Shown here piece after piece: positions 35,590-45,225 of a stretch of 64,000 bases of DNA. The stretch covers positions 126,501-190,500 of the forward strand of contig OX359196.1 in NCBI GenBank assembly GCA_947172415.1, read 5' to 3'. The first letter of the stretch is position 1. The number at the start of each line of letters is the position of its first letter. The notes under the pieces were generated by a model that did no database searches, had not been told where the DNA came from, and saw nothing but the letters and a program-made list of their open reading frames with translations. The translations under genes and the position numbers were made by a program. This stretch comes from Chondrosia reniformis (Eukaryota; Porifera; Demospongiae; Chondrillida; Chondrillidae).

Positions 35590-38488
35590 CTAATCTGTGA
35601 ACTCCCAAATCCCTTGAGCATACCCCTCGTAGACATGTTGGAGTAGAGCTTTGCGTCGAGCATCACAGTACCTAGCAATGGACAGAACAGGATTCACCAT
35701 GGATAATTATACAGTTTCTATGTAACTACTTTAGTATCAATCCACACATATGAGTGTGGCTAATTATACAGTTTCTATGTAACTACTTTAGTATCAACTC
35801 CACACATATGAGTGTGGCTAATTATACAGTTTCTATGCAACTACTTAGTATCAATCCACACAACACATACATACATATATACATACATATGATTGTGGTA
35901 AGATTACAATGGACAGTAAAAGGCTTTACACATACATTATACAATTTAAATAATCAGTCATTAGCCAATGAATGGTCTGTAAGGTGTAATTGATTACAAA
36001 CCAGGTTTCCCCAAGTATTCAACTAGGGTAGTTTAAAGGTGTTAACCTCAATTTGTCCATTGTGCCCAACTTGAGCTTGCCAAATTCACTCTTTGTTGAA
36101 ATTTCCTTCTCAAGGTACTCTGAAAGCTTCTCCGTAGCAATCTCCAAATCTCCCTGATTGGACTGCATTCAATAGGTACAGATACATCAATAAGAGACCA
36201 TCAGGCTTATTAAGAGCCCTAGGCCAACTACTCACCTCAAAGATCACACATTGATTGTTCTTTATCAGATAATAAGCAAAGGCGTAAGTATACTGCAGGG
36301 TATTGCGACACTTGCCAAGGACATCCACTGCCTGTTGGAGGAAGTGAGTCTGCAGGATAGAAGGCATTGAGAAGAAGAGATTGCAACATCAGGTCTGATG
36401 GGACAACTCCTCTCACCTCAACTTGAGATATGTCCAACTTTTCCAATTCTCTTCTCTTCTCCTGAACCATCGCATTGAGCTTGTGTTCAAACTTGCTGCT
36501 CTTCCAGTGGTTGAGGTACCTGTTGCAGTAGTGGAGATACCTCTCCAGGGAGGCCCGCGACTTGGCCTGCTCATTCCTGGCTGTTTTGGAGTCAGTCTCA
36601 TTGAACCGGTTGCAGTTGTACCATGAGGACCCATGCCGGTCCCACGCCCCCAGACACACCCAACAGAACTCCATCCTACAAGCTTGATTGCGACAGGTCA
36701 TGTGATTGCAGCCTCCATTTTTCTCAATGGGAACTCGGCACCTTGGACACTCCTAGCAAAGAGAAGGGGACTTGCCAGATCATGCGAGGATCATGTGACT
36801 GTCACATGACTGCCATACCTTGGTATTCACATGCAGCCAGTTGGCAGTTTCACTTTCATCATCAAACTTTTTCAACCACTTGCTCAGGAAAGAACAACTG
36901 ATTGGTTCATGTGGTTTTCGTTGGCAACCAAAACTAAAAGACATCAATATTACAAAAAAGTGTTTCATTTCAAGAGTTTGACAAAATCAAAAGACATCCT
37001 TATTCCATTGTAAACAATCTCAAAGACACAGCGGAGGAGCACGTGTAATGAGACATCAGAAAACAAAGGAAGGTAGCGGAAGGTAGCACTCACCAAAACT
37101 CGTTCCCACAGAGGCACTGCACTCCCTGCTCCTCCCGGTCTGGTGCCAGGATGGCGTTGCCACAGCCGGGAGAGGGACACCACACCATGCTGCGGTTGGC
37201 TTGCACAAAACTACTGGTTATCAGGTACTGGTAGCGCTTGCGAATGTTGAGATCCTTCATAACAGAACTACGGATGGAAAGACACTTCACTCTATTTCTG
37301 GATGGAATGATTTGTGGTAGCAGTGAATACTTACAGTACAACATCTTCGCTGACAATGATACCACAGTCAACTGTCGGACAGTAGATGGCCTATTAAGAT
37401 GGTGGAAAGGAGACATTGAGGGAGTGTCTAGTATACACTGTTGGCTGTGGGAGGTACGTACCTCTGAGCGACCTAGTTCCAATATCATTGTCTTCAGGTA
37501 CTCCACCCAACACTGGTGGCAGTAGAGATGTCCACATTCCAAGCCAGTCATATCCTAGGGGAGGGGTTGGAATAGGATTGTTGGGGTAGGAGGGGGTTTG
37601 TTGGGAGGAGAGGGGGTTTGTTGGGGTAGGAGGGGGATTGTTGGGGTAGGAGGGGGATTGTTGGGGTAGGAGGGGGATTGTTGGGGTAGGAGGGGGATTG
37701 TTGGGGTAGGAGGGGGATTGTTGGGGTAGGAGGGGGATTGTTGGGGTAGGAGGGGGATTGTTGGGGTAGGAGGGGGATTGTTGGGGTAGGAGGGGGATTG
37801 TTGGGGTAGGAGGGGGATTGTTGGGGTAGGAGGGGGATTGTTGGGGTAGGAGGGGGATTGTTGGGGTAGGAGGGGGATTGTTGGGGTAGGAGGGGGATTG
37901 TTGGGGTAGGAGGGGGATTGTTGGGGTAGGAGGGGGATTGTTGGGGTAGGAGGGGAGAATTGGTGGAAAGGATACCTTTTTTCCATAGGAGCAATAACAG
38001 ATATCGCAAACTATTTCGTGCACCTGCGTGGCTGAGGCTCCGCACTGCACCGTCAACTGTGCAATAAACAAAGACAACTCAACAGTGGACCTCACCTCAA
38101 AGGACATCACAAGCGCCCGGTGCGATTGCCATACCTTTGGTTTGATAAGCTCCAACTGTTTCTTTGGTACTACCAAATGAGACTCCTTGTAAAGGGCGTC
38201 TCTGCTGTCTGAAAAGTAACGCGACAAAAGCTCGTCTTTGTCCCACTTGAGATGCGAAAGGAGCGCCCTAACGACAGGTCGAGGAAGTTGGAAGACTGTG
38301 TTCACCTCGTCCACAATGTCAAACATTTTAGATTGAATCTTGTCCGGAGTGAGAACGTCAAAGTGAAAGGAAGCGGAAGACTTTATTCCGCCTTCTTCGA
38401 CTTCCATTCCTTCCATGTAGTCGCTGTCTCCCTCCTCACTATAAACATCTTCGTCATATTCTTGATCAGATTCGTAAAATTCTGCCAT
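35590..38488 (-). CDS. ARIH1: ARIH1 (Ariadne) RBR E3 ubiquitin ligase
   Basis: Ten exons, 38488-38135, 38056-37976, 37554-37462, 37390-37335, 37267-37094, 36933-36819, 36752-36417, 36349-36236, 36162-36047 and 35671-35590, join in phase to 506 residues (human 557). Order: acidic N-terminus, UBA-like region ([22 protein letters not shown]), RING1 starting at CDIC (135-138), IBR (CPSPGC..CLCG), RING2 with [12 protein letters not shown], and the Ariadne domain ([26 protein letters not shown]). Cys 311 is the predicted catalytic, ubiquitin-accepting cysteine. Known role: RBR ligase activated by neddylated cullin-RING ligases. It lacks the long poly-Gly N-terminus of human ARIH1. Intron 2 is filled by a 20-bp minisatellite and intron 9 by a 58-bp tandem repeat. 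Confidence 0.96.
35700..35865. repeat. About 58-bp tandem repeat in ARIH1 intron 9
   Basis: Three copies of a unit containing TAATTATACAGTTTCTATG and TCCACACATATGAGTGTGGC. Confidence 0.85.
37556..37955. repeat. 20-bp G-rich minisatellite in ARIH1 intron 2
   Basis: About twenty copies of GGGGTAGGAGGGGGATTGTT, near-perfect, G-rich on the plus (template) strand. On the minus strand it stays open as Pro/Thr/Ser-rich frames, which is a repeat artefact. Confidence 0.95.
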
Positions 38489-38815
38489 TCTCTCTATCTC
38501 TCTCTAAATTGGCCGCTTCGAAACAAAATGACTCAGGGTTTAATTCGTCGCCATTTATTCTTTAGTTTTATAAATAGTAACATTGCCCTTCCAAGTCACA
38601 AGCTACTATATTTAGCTGCTACAAGTGGCTTCCTTGTCGGTTCCAAATATGGCAGAGTATGCGCCATGTTTGCGGTTGTTACTATAGCTACTAAGAGTCA
38701 TGTGTGTCATGGCCGACGGAGAAGTTAAACTGATTTTCACCTTTATTTTGTGAATTAAGGAATCGCCAGTTTTAAACTAAAGCTTCATCGTCCCCGATTC
38801 GCGGCGACAAGGACG
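38489..38815. promoter_or_regulatory. Divergent promoter region ARIH1 / FOXN
   Basis: 327 bp between the start codons of ARIH1 (minus) and FOXN (plus). It contains ATATGGCAGAG and CATGGCCGACGG words but no exact AAAATGGC motif and no TATA box near either start. Confidence 0.5.
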
Positions 38816-40922
38816 ATGAACGTTACATCCATTTCGCCTCTCAAAGATCCCGATTTGACAAGCTTAAATTGGTTAAACAAACCAAATGTTTTGACTTCCG
38901 TCTGCTCACCTTTGGTGACGACCATCGATGGCGACCTTAAGCAAATTGCCGCCAAGAGGAGGGTCAAAGATCCAAACTACAGGAATCAAACTTTGGATAA
39001 CCCGAATCGGATGCTGGATGCCATTTTAAATGTCAGGATACCTCGAAATGGGATAGTGGATACCAACCGTCCGCAACTCTCCTTTGCCTGCATGATCTTT
39101 ATGGCCATTGAGTCATCTTCAGTCAAGATGCTCCCAGTGCGCGACATTTACCAGTGGATCATGTGCAAGTTCCCGTACTACAAGACGGCTCAGGCTGGCT
39201 GGAGGAACTCTGTTCGTCACAACCTCTCTTTAAACAAGTGCTTCTATAAAGTGGAAAAGTCCAAATTGCAAGGTTGGATGACGTCCTTTATGCCAAAGGG
39301 GAGCTACTGGACGATAGACAAGCGATATCGCAGAAGTCTGCTGACGGCCTTAAAGAGGACTCCGTATCATCCGTACCACAAGTACTTTCAAATGAACTAT
39401 GCAGAAGAAGAGGTTTTTGGTATGTTTGTACAAAGAACAATATCAGCTGACCATCAAGTGACCACAGCCATGGCAGTTAATGATATTCATTACAATAGCC
39501 TACATCAAAGCAAACATTGGGTTTCCTATCCTGGTTATATAAAGTCATGAATATCATTACTGGATTGGGTGACACCTCTTTTATGTAAACAAGTCTGGAT
39601 GCTCAAAAATTAGAGCAAATATAAGTATTCAGGTCATTAATAGAACTGGTTGTCATGGTAACATGCAAACAATGCACTTTACTATACCTAATTACCTTGG
39701 CAACCAAATCTGTAATAATATGATACCCAATACATTGATCTATAGTGAGTTATTAACTGTTCAACTGTTTCTTCTCCATGATAGATTATATAGTCTATTG
39801 TCTTGGTTAACTTTCATCTCTATTTATACAGTTTCTATGGCATACCTAGTACATATAGATTGATACTGTAGTACTGTCTGTCTGTATCTCTCCCTCTCAA
39901 AGGTGAAGTTGACATGAATCACAACTTTGGGATGTTTGGAGTTCCACCGATCACGCCAGGTTATTACAGCTACCATCAACACATTCCTTGGGAGAGTGTG
40001 CAATGCTTGCTTTACTTATCTCTGTAGTGACCCTGCATGCCATTGAAATGGACCACAGTTATGCGGTGCCAATAAGGGCTATTAGCAGGTACATGAGATC
40101 ATTCTTTGTGCATAGTGGGAATTTCCCAATTGACTCAGTACCTGTCAACAGAGATGCATTCACTTTCAAGTTGTCAATACCTATCTCACAGAAGGTCCTA
40201 CCTAATTAACTAGCTCTTAGGAAATACATTTAATTTGGAGGAAAGGAATGTTAAATGGCTATCAAACACTTTACAATTTTATACTTCAACTGCACTAATA
40301 ACAATGCCTATTGTATCTATAATAGAATGAGGATTTCTTCTAACTGCGTCCAACTTATCTTTGGAAAGGGTCATCTTTCGACTTTGGAAGCATCTAGAGA
40401 CACAGTTTTGGTTCTTCTTTCTGCCAAACGTTTCGACCCTGGGGGGTCTTCTTCAGTGATTCTCTAGACACTCCCAAAGTCGAAAGATGACCATTTCCAA
40501 AGACCTATTGTGTCTGTCACTAGTGATTGTCACTAGCGATTGTGTCTGTCACTAGCAATTGTCACTAGCGATTGTGTCTGTCACTAGCAATTGTATCTGT
40601 CACTAGCGATTGTGTCTGTCACTAGCGATTGCGTCCATTTCCCAGGTCCAACAATCTTGAGTTAGCCGAGGAGTCTACCATAGCTCACGTGGAGGCAGAG
40701 TTGAGGAGGATGACAGGAATGAAGGACGCTGCCTACGAGTCAGGAGAGGACACTTCTGAGGAGGAGGAACTGGAGAGAATGGAACAGTTGCCGACTGCTC
40801 TGAACGACAGTGGCTATTCAGACACTGGATCCACCATAGGGGATCTGGATGGAGCCAATGCCCTCCTCCGTCTTGCAGCCACGCCCTCTGGCACACCCAT
40901 TAAGCACACCAAGGTTGCATAA
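38816..40922 (+). CDS. FOXN: FOXN2/3-type forkhead transcription factor
   Basis: Exons 38816-39419, 39903-40023 and 40646-40922 join in phase to 333 residues. The forkhead domain spans about residues 85-178, with recognition helix NSVRHNLSLNKCF. The N-terminal DLTSLNWLNKPNVL matches FOXN3 ELTNLNWLHESKNLL, LKRTPYHPY matches LKKTPYHPH after the domain, and the C-terminal NDSGYSDTG and ALLRLAATPSG match FOXN3 DSGYA and SLLHLAG, so FOXN2/3 fits better than FOXN1/4. Wing 1 carries an insertion (GWMTSFMPKG). Known role: nuclear repressor linked to cell cycle and checkpoint control. The exon 2/3 junction is the only in-phase choice I found, but donor CT|GTAGTG is weak and a small exon could be missed. 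Introns hold a foldback element and a minisatellite. Confidence 0.87.
40355..40507. mobile_element. Foldback element with GACCC..GGGTCGAAA centre, copy 2
   Basis: Arms TCTTTGGAAAGGGTCATCTT/TCGACTTTGG and reverse complement flank a centre that reads on the minus strand CTGAAGAAGACCCCCCAGGG then TCGAAACG. In FOXN intron 2. Confidence 0.7.
40507..40640. repeat. Tandem TGTCACTAGCGATTG/TGTCTG array
   Basis: Alternating 15- and 17-bp words abut the acceptor of the last FOXN exon (40645). Confidence 0.85.
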
Positions 40923-41105
40923 AATGTCAATCATTTCAATCCCATCAACTTTCAGCAATTTTCACAAGTTTAATTTCAGTTTGTACAATTTCTACGTTTT
41001 TCAGACATTTTCATAAGTTTTTCTACAGAGAACAGATTTCAGAGATTTCTTATATCAGATCTGTAATCATATTCATCATTTATACGTAACGACTTCGAAA
41101 CGAAG

Positions 41106-42035
41106 ATGGAGGGGCTGATGGGCGTGCTTCTACTGCTGTGTGTCTTGGAATCGTGTGTCGCAGGAATAGCTCGTTTAACTAACGGTAACTATAGTCACGA
41201 AGGACGCGTGGAAGTGTACAGTAACGGACAGTAGCATAATGTATGCATGGATTGATGGGGATTCAGAACTGCCGACTTGATCTGCAAGGAACTTGGTTAC
41301 GCCTTTGCTCTGCATCCTTCAGATGTACGCATCTTTGGCGAAGGAAGCTCTAATTTACTATCGATACCACTTGTATGCGATGGCTCGGAGAGGAAATTGG
41401 AAGATTGTCACTTTAAAGACGACGATTTCTGTCCCCACTCCAGAGATGTGGGTGTGGTATGTTCGCCGGAGCCTTTGAAGGCGGGGTCGATCAGGTTGGA
41501 TGGGAGGGGCACATACGAGGGCTATCCCTGTGGCGAGGTGCAGGTGTACCTGGATGGGAAGTGGGGAGGGATATGTGACAAGCGAGACACATGGAATGAG
41601 GTGTCTGCAGATGTAGCTTGCAGACAAATGGGGTTTCTCATATGAACATAAACAAAAGCGCAAACAACTTGTCGGGTCTGTCTACTGCACTGGAGTCACG
41701 TCTCATAGACTGTCACTATGATAGGGAGACATCGGAGTGCTCTCAAAAGACTGGTTCCAAAGTTGGTGTGAAGGGATGTTGCTATTATAAGACCTCGACC
41801 ATGTGGTCTGCTTATCAAGTGGTTGACCGAGTGGTTGACCAAGTTGTTGACTGGCTTGGTCCTGTTATGTGTGAATATCTCAATTGTTCCTTTGTGTATC
41901 TGTTATTATTGTCATAGCCAGCCAAACAGACATGCCGCCAATGAGGTGGTAGCCTATAATGGCCCACCACCCATGATGATTCTAATTCTAGTCCGGAGAA
42001 ATATGGTGATGCTAATCAGGAGAAGAATCCAATGA
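41106..42035 (+). pseudogene. Decayed SRCR-domain membrane receptor
   Basis: The ATG at 41106 opens a signal peptide (MEGLMGVLLLLCVLESC) and an SRCR domain: GRVEVYSNGQ, ADLICKELGY, LVCDGSERKLEDCHF, DVGVVC. In the same frame are a TAG at 41232 where the conserved Trp of GQWGTVC belongs, and a TGA at 41253. A second SRCR (SIRLDGRGTYEGYPCGEVQVY, ICDKRDTW, VACRQMGF) then needs at least two frameshifts (near 41640 and 41690) to reach ESRLIDCHYD and KTGSKVGV. A transmembrane-like segment and tail (AYNGPPP) end at 42035. With two nonsense codons and two frameshifts it is a pseudogene. A 36-nt intron removing both stops would delete conserved SRCR core residues. Confidence 0.8.
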
Positions 42036-42338
42036 TATTGGCTGGGCAGATAACCTCTGTGTTTGTAGTATATAGACAGTGTCCATTCTTATAAAGTCAC
42101 TTTAGCAGCTTTAGAAATAGCTCAATTTTGTGAAACAAATAATTTTTCTTATAAAAACATTTTATATTTTGTCATTTCTGTAGTTTAGTTAGATAATTTT
42201 GAACATTGAGCACACACTACTTTTACTGGCAATCCCAATGCAGACATCATATAGTAGTGAAACGTCAAATGTAGTGGAGACACTCATATCCCATCTATTC
42301 ATGTAGTTGATGAGGTCAACAGTGTAATTCAATGAATG
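42036..42338. other. Convergent intergenic region, SRCR relic and HEMK1
   Basis: AT-rich; HEMK1 3' UTR expected. Nothing else seen. Confidence 0.5.
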
Positions 42339-43569
42339 TTATTGTTCTCTTCTCAAATGGCAGAATCGCAGCCTTAAAACAAAAGGCAGAGATTGAGACA
42401 CAATCAGCTAATAATGCAAAGGTCACGGACCTCTGAGTAAAGTCTGGATGTGGCTTCATGAAACGCAGTCCCCAATTTTGATTTTCCTCCACTGCTTGAG
42501 CAACTGATTCCCACTGTCCCAAACCAAGTTCAAACCAAAGATTTCTAAAGTGGAAACAGAAATGTACTCCAACTCAAGTAGCTACTCAGAAAACTCAACT
42601 CTTATAGTCCACTGACCCACATGGACTGAGAATCCTGTGAGCATCAGCCATGATTTCCATGGCAACACTCAGTCCAGAACTACCTCCATCTAGGGCCTGA
42701 TTGTCCTCATACTGAGCTACCTCAGGTTCTAGTGTTTCCATGGCAACAGATGGAATATAGGGTGGATTGCTGACAATGGTAGTATATGATGGCAAATCAG
42801 ATTTGAAAACAAATTCTTTGAATGTGACACAAATCACATTAATTTGGTCCATAACTCCAAAACTATACAAAGAGGATTGTTAAAGTGAATTAAGTATCTC
42901 CCAGGCAGAAGAGAGATAGCTAATGTCATATTTGATTTATATTTGAAATGCTTTCTTCTCACTGTAAAGCGTTTTCCACTGTCAGCCGGCAAGCCTCTTC
43001 TGAAGGGTCAATAGCAGTGATGCGGAGCTCTGGGACTTCCAATGCCAACGAGACTGCTATACAGCCACTGCCACAACCAACATCCAAAACATGTCCGTGA
43101 GGTTCACCTCTTATCACTAGAGACACCAAGTCCTCTGTTTCTGGTCTAGGAATGAGAACTGGAGGAGCCATCTTGAACACTTGACCTCTAAATGATGATT
43201 CTCCAAGAATATACTGGACTGGTACCCTACCATATATATAGTACACACAGCTGATGAGGCCGGGCAAAGGAGAGTGGGTGACATTACCTTTTCAGTCGCT
43301 GCCTGCACATCACTTCAAAGCGTCTCCAGCTGCTCTCTCCCAAGCATTCAGCCAAATCATGACAACTAGCATGACATGCCTACATGCACATCAAGTGAAA
43401 TAGGATTGAGGTGTGAATGCAATGTACTATTAGAGTACCTTCCACTTACTTCACCTTCAGTCAATCCTTCTTTGATAGCTAGATGCTGAAGAAAGTATTT
43501 CACTGCCAAACCAGATTCTGGAACGTTTTTAGACCTTAATAATTGCAACCATTTTCTCCATATTTTCAT
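42339..43569 (-). CDS. HEMK1: HEMK1 / PrmC-type glutamine N5-methyltransferase
   Basis: Six exons, 43569-43450, 43379-43288, 43226-42963, 42862-42617, 42544-42431 and 42372-42339, join in phase to 289 residues. Landmarks are VPVQYILGES, PPVLIPRPETEDLV, SAM motif I VLDVGCGSGCIAV (117-129), catalytic NPPY (191-194, SNPPYIPS) and C-terminal RLRFCHLRR matching human RPRFLHIRR. Known role: methylates the glutamine of the GGQ motif of class I release factors, in mitochondria for animal HEMK1. A mitochondrial presequence is likely in the basic N-terminus (MKIWRKWLQLLRSK). Human HEMK1 is about 338 residues, so the N-terminus is shorter. The stop codon of the upstream mucin gene lies only 191 bp before this start. 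Confidence 0.93.
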
Positions 43570-43760
43570 TTTTATAAATCCATTAGTTGCTGAAATGTCG
43601 CTCGATCATGGTTCGATTCACTTTTCTAAATCGATATCGTCCACCATCTTGATTCTATTGCGTAATATACTTTAGTAGTTAGAAGTGCATTAATATTACA
43701 TAAGTTAAAAGGTGTCTCACAAAACTGAAACAATCAAATTTACATTCACTTTACAAGCAT

Positions 43761-45130
43761 TCAAATCTGTAAGTCTTCATTTTCAAATTCTAAAACAGGT
43801 TCGTATGGCCTTTCAGCAAACTAAATGAATAAACAGACATAGAGTACATGTAACACGTAGGTACGCTGTCAAAATTACAATAGCTTCAAATACCTCTTAC
43901 AAAGAACATTACAAGTGAATGCGTATAACTTAAAGACACAAGTCCTAGCTTACATTTATCATTTGCACTGTATCGCTATCCTCGTCATAGATCTCTCCAT
44001 CATAGTCGTCATCATCGTCTGAAGCGGCATCAAAGTTATACAAAGGAACTCTCTGTAGTCGCACTCTCCTTCTCATTCGTGCCTTTACTGCGCAGCAGAT
44101 ACACAGCTGGCAGGGGAGAGGAGACATGAATGCAGCTATACTGAATGAGGTATATAAGACTTACTATGATTAGGGCCAGTGCAACTATGCAGATGAAGGC
44201 TGCCACCAGAGATGTTCCAGTAATGATGGCTGGAAGGACCCACTCCCAAGGTAAGGACACTGGAATGATCTGGCTGGTTGCAGTTTCAGAGGGCGTGGCA
44301 GAGGATGTCCCAGAGGGCGTGGTAGAGGATGTCCCAGAGGGCGTGGTAGAGGATGTCCCAGAGGGCATGGCAGAGGATATCCCAGAGGGCGTGGCAGAGG
44401 ATGTCCCAGAGGGCGTGGCAGAGGATGTCCCAGAGGGCGTGGCAGAGGATGTCCCAGAGGGCGTGGCAGAGGATGTCCCAGAGGGCGTGGCAGAGGATGT
44501 CCCAGAGGGCGTGGCAGAGGATGTCCCAGAGGGCGTGGCAGAGGATGGTCCAAAGGGCGTGGCAGAAGATGGTCCAAAAGGCGTGGCAGAAGATGGTCTA
44601 AAGGGCGTGGCAGAGGATGGTCCAAAGGGTCTGGCAGAAGATGGTCCAAAGGGCGTGGCAGAGGATGGTCCAAAGGGCGTGGTAGAAGAAGGTCCAAAGG
44701 GCGTGGCAGAAGATGGTCCAAAGGGTCTGGCAGAGGGTTTATATGAGCCACTAAAATTGATTGTTTTTGTGGATGTCGACACTTCTTGAGTGCCGACTGC
44801 AGTTGATAGCAACTTGGAATTAGTTATAAGTGACGTTGTTGCCACACTCGCAGAGTTACTTGCCCCATTACCCGTGGCTGCGGTTGTAGCACTTGGAAAT
44901 ATTGCGTTACTTGTACCGTTGGAAACAGAGTCTCTAGTCTCTAGATGTGGCGTCTCGACTACAGTGGACGAACCTACTCGAGTTGAAGTTGAGAATGTTC
45001 CATCGGACCTAGAGACACTCGCTGACAGAGAATTAATCCCTAAAGAGGTTTCAATTGTACAAAAAAAGTAAAGAAAAATACAAAACCTAAACTGCTCGAC
45101 CATTCTCGAATTCGGGGAATTACCCGTCAT
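43761..45130 (-). CDS. Mucin-like Ser/Thr/Pro-repeat type I membrane protein
   Basis: Exons 45130-44165, 44106-43954 and 43820-43761 join in phase to 392 residues from the first ATG. A second ATG at 45103 is the better start, since it begins a clean signal peptide (MVEQFRFCIFLYFFC). The ectodomain is Ser/Thr-rich, then carries about nineteen 8-residue repeats: SSATPFGP type followed by SSATPSGT type. One transmembrane helix follows (WVLPAIITGTSLVAAFICIV), then a Cys motif (CICC, possible palmitoylation), a basic stretch and a strongly acidic tail (DDDDDYDGEIYDED) with tyrosines, ending YEPVLEFENEDLQI. No lectin or enzyme domain is seen. Probably an O-glycosylated surface sialomucin-like protein. 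The stop codon of the IRAK-like gene is only 95 bp upstream. Confidence 0.82.
44280..44745. repeat. Coding 24-bp minisatellite of the mucin-like gene
   Basis: About nineteen copies of a 24-bp unit in two subtypes, AGAGGGCGTGGCAGAGGATG/TCCC and GGCGTGGCAGA(A/G)GATGGTCC/AAAG. Frame is kept throughout. Confidence 0.93.
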
Positions 45131-45225
45131 GTGACCTTGTAGCTACTTCCCTTACAGAAGATTTTGAAGCTTTTTCATGATCTACATTAATAGTAGGTTG
45201 CTATAGAAACGATAATGCGTATATG

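Noticed and set aside
37394-38488. 364-residue uninterrupted minus-strand frame including Pro-rich repeats
   Set aside because: Exon 1 of ARIH1 is real, but RING1 is completed only by splicing out the 20-bp minisatellite; the frame is open by chance of the repeat length.
41232-41255. Stop-codon recoding or a 36-nt intron in the SRCR gene
   Set aside because: An intron of that size removing the stops would also delete the conserved WGxVC core, and further frameshifts exist downstream.
41358-41663. Minus-strand frame opposite the SRCR relic
   Set aside because: Shadow of the SRCR coding sequence; no family resemblance of its own.
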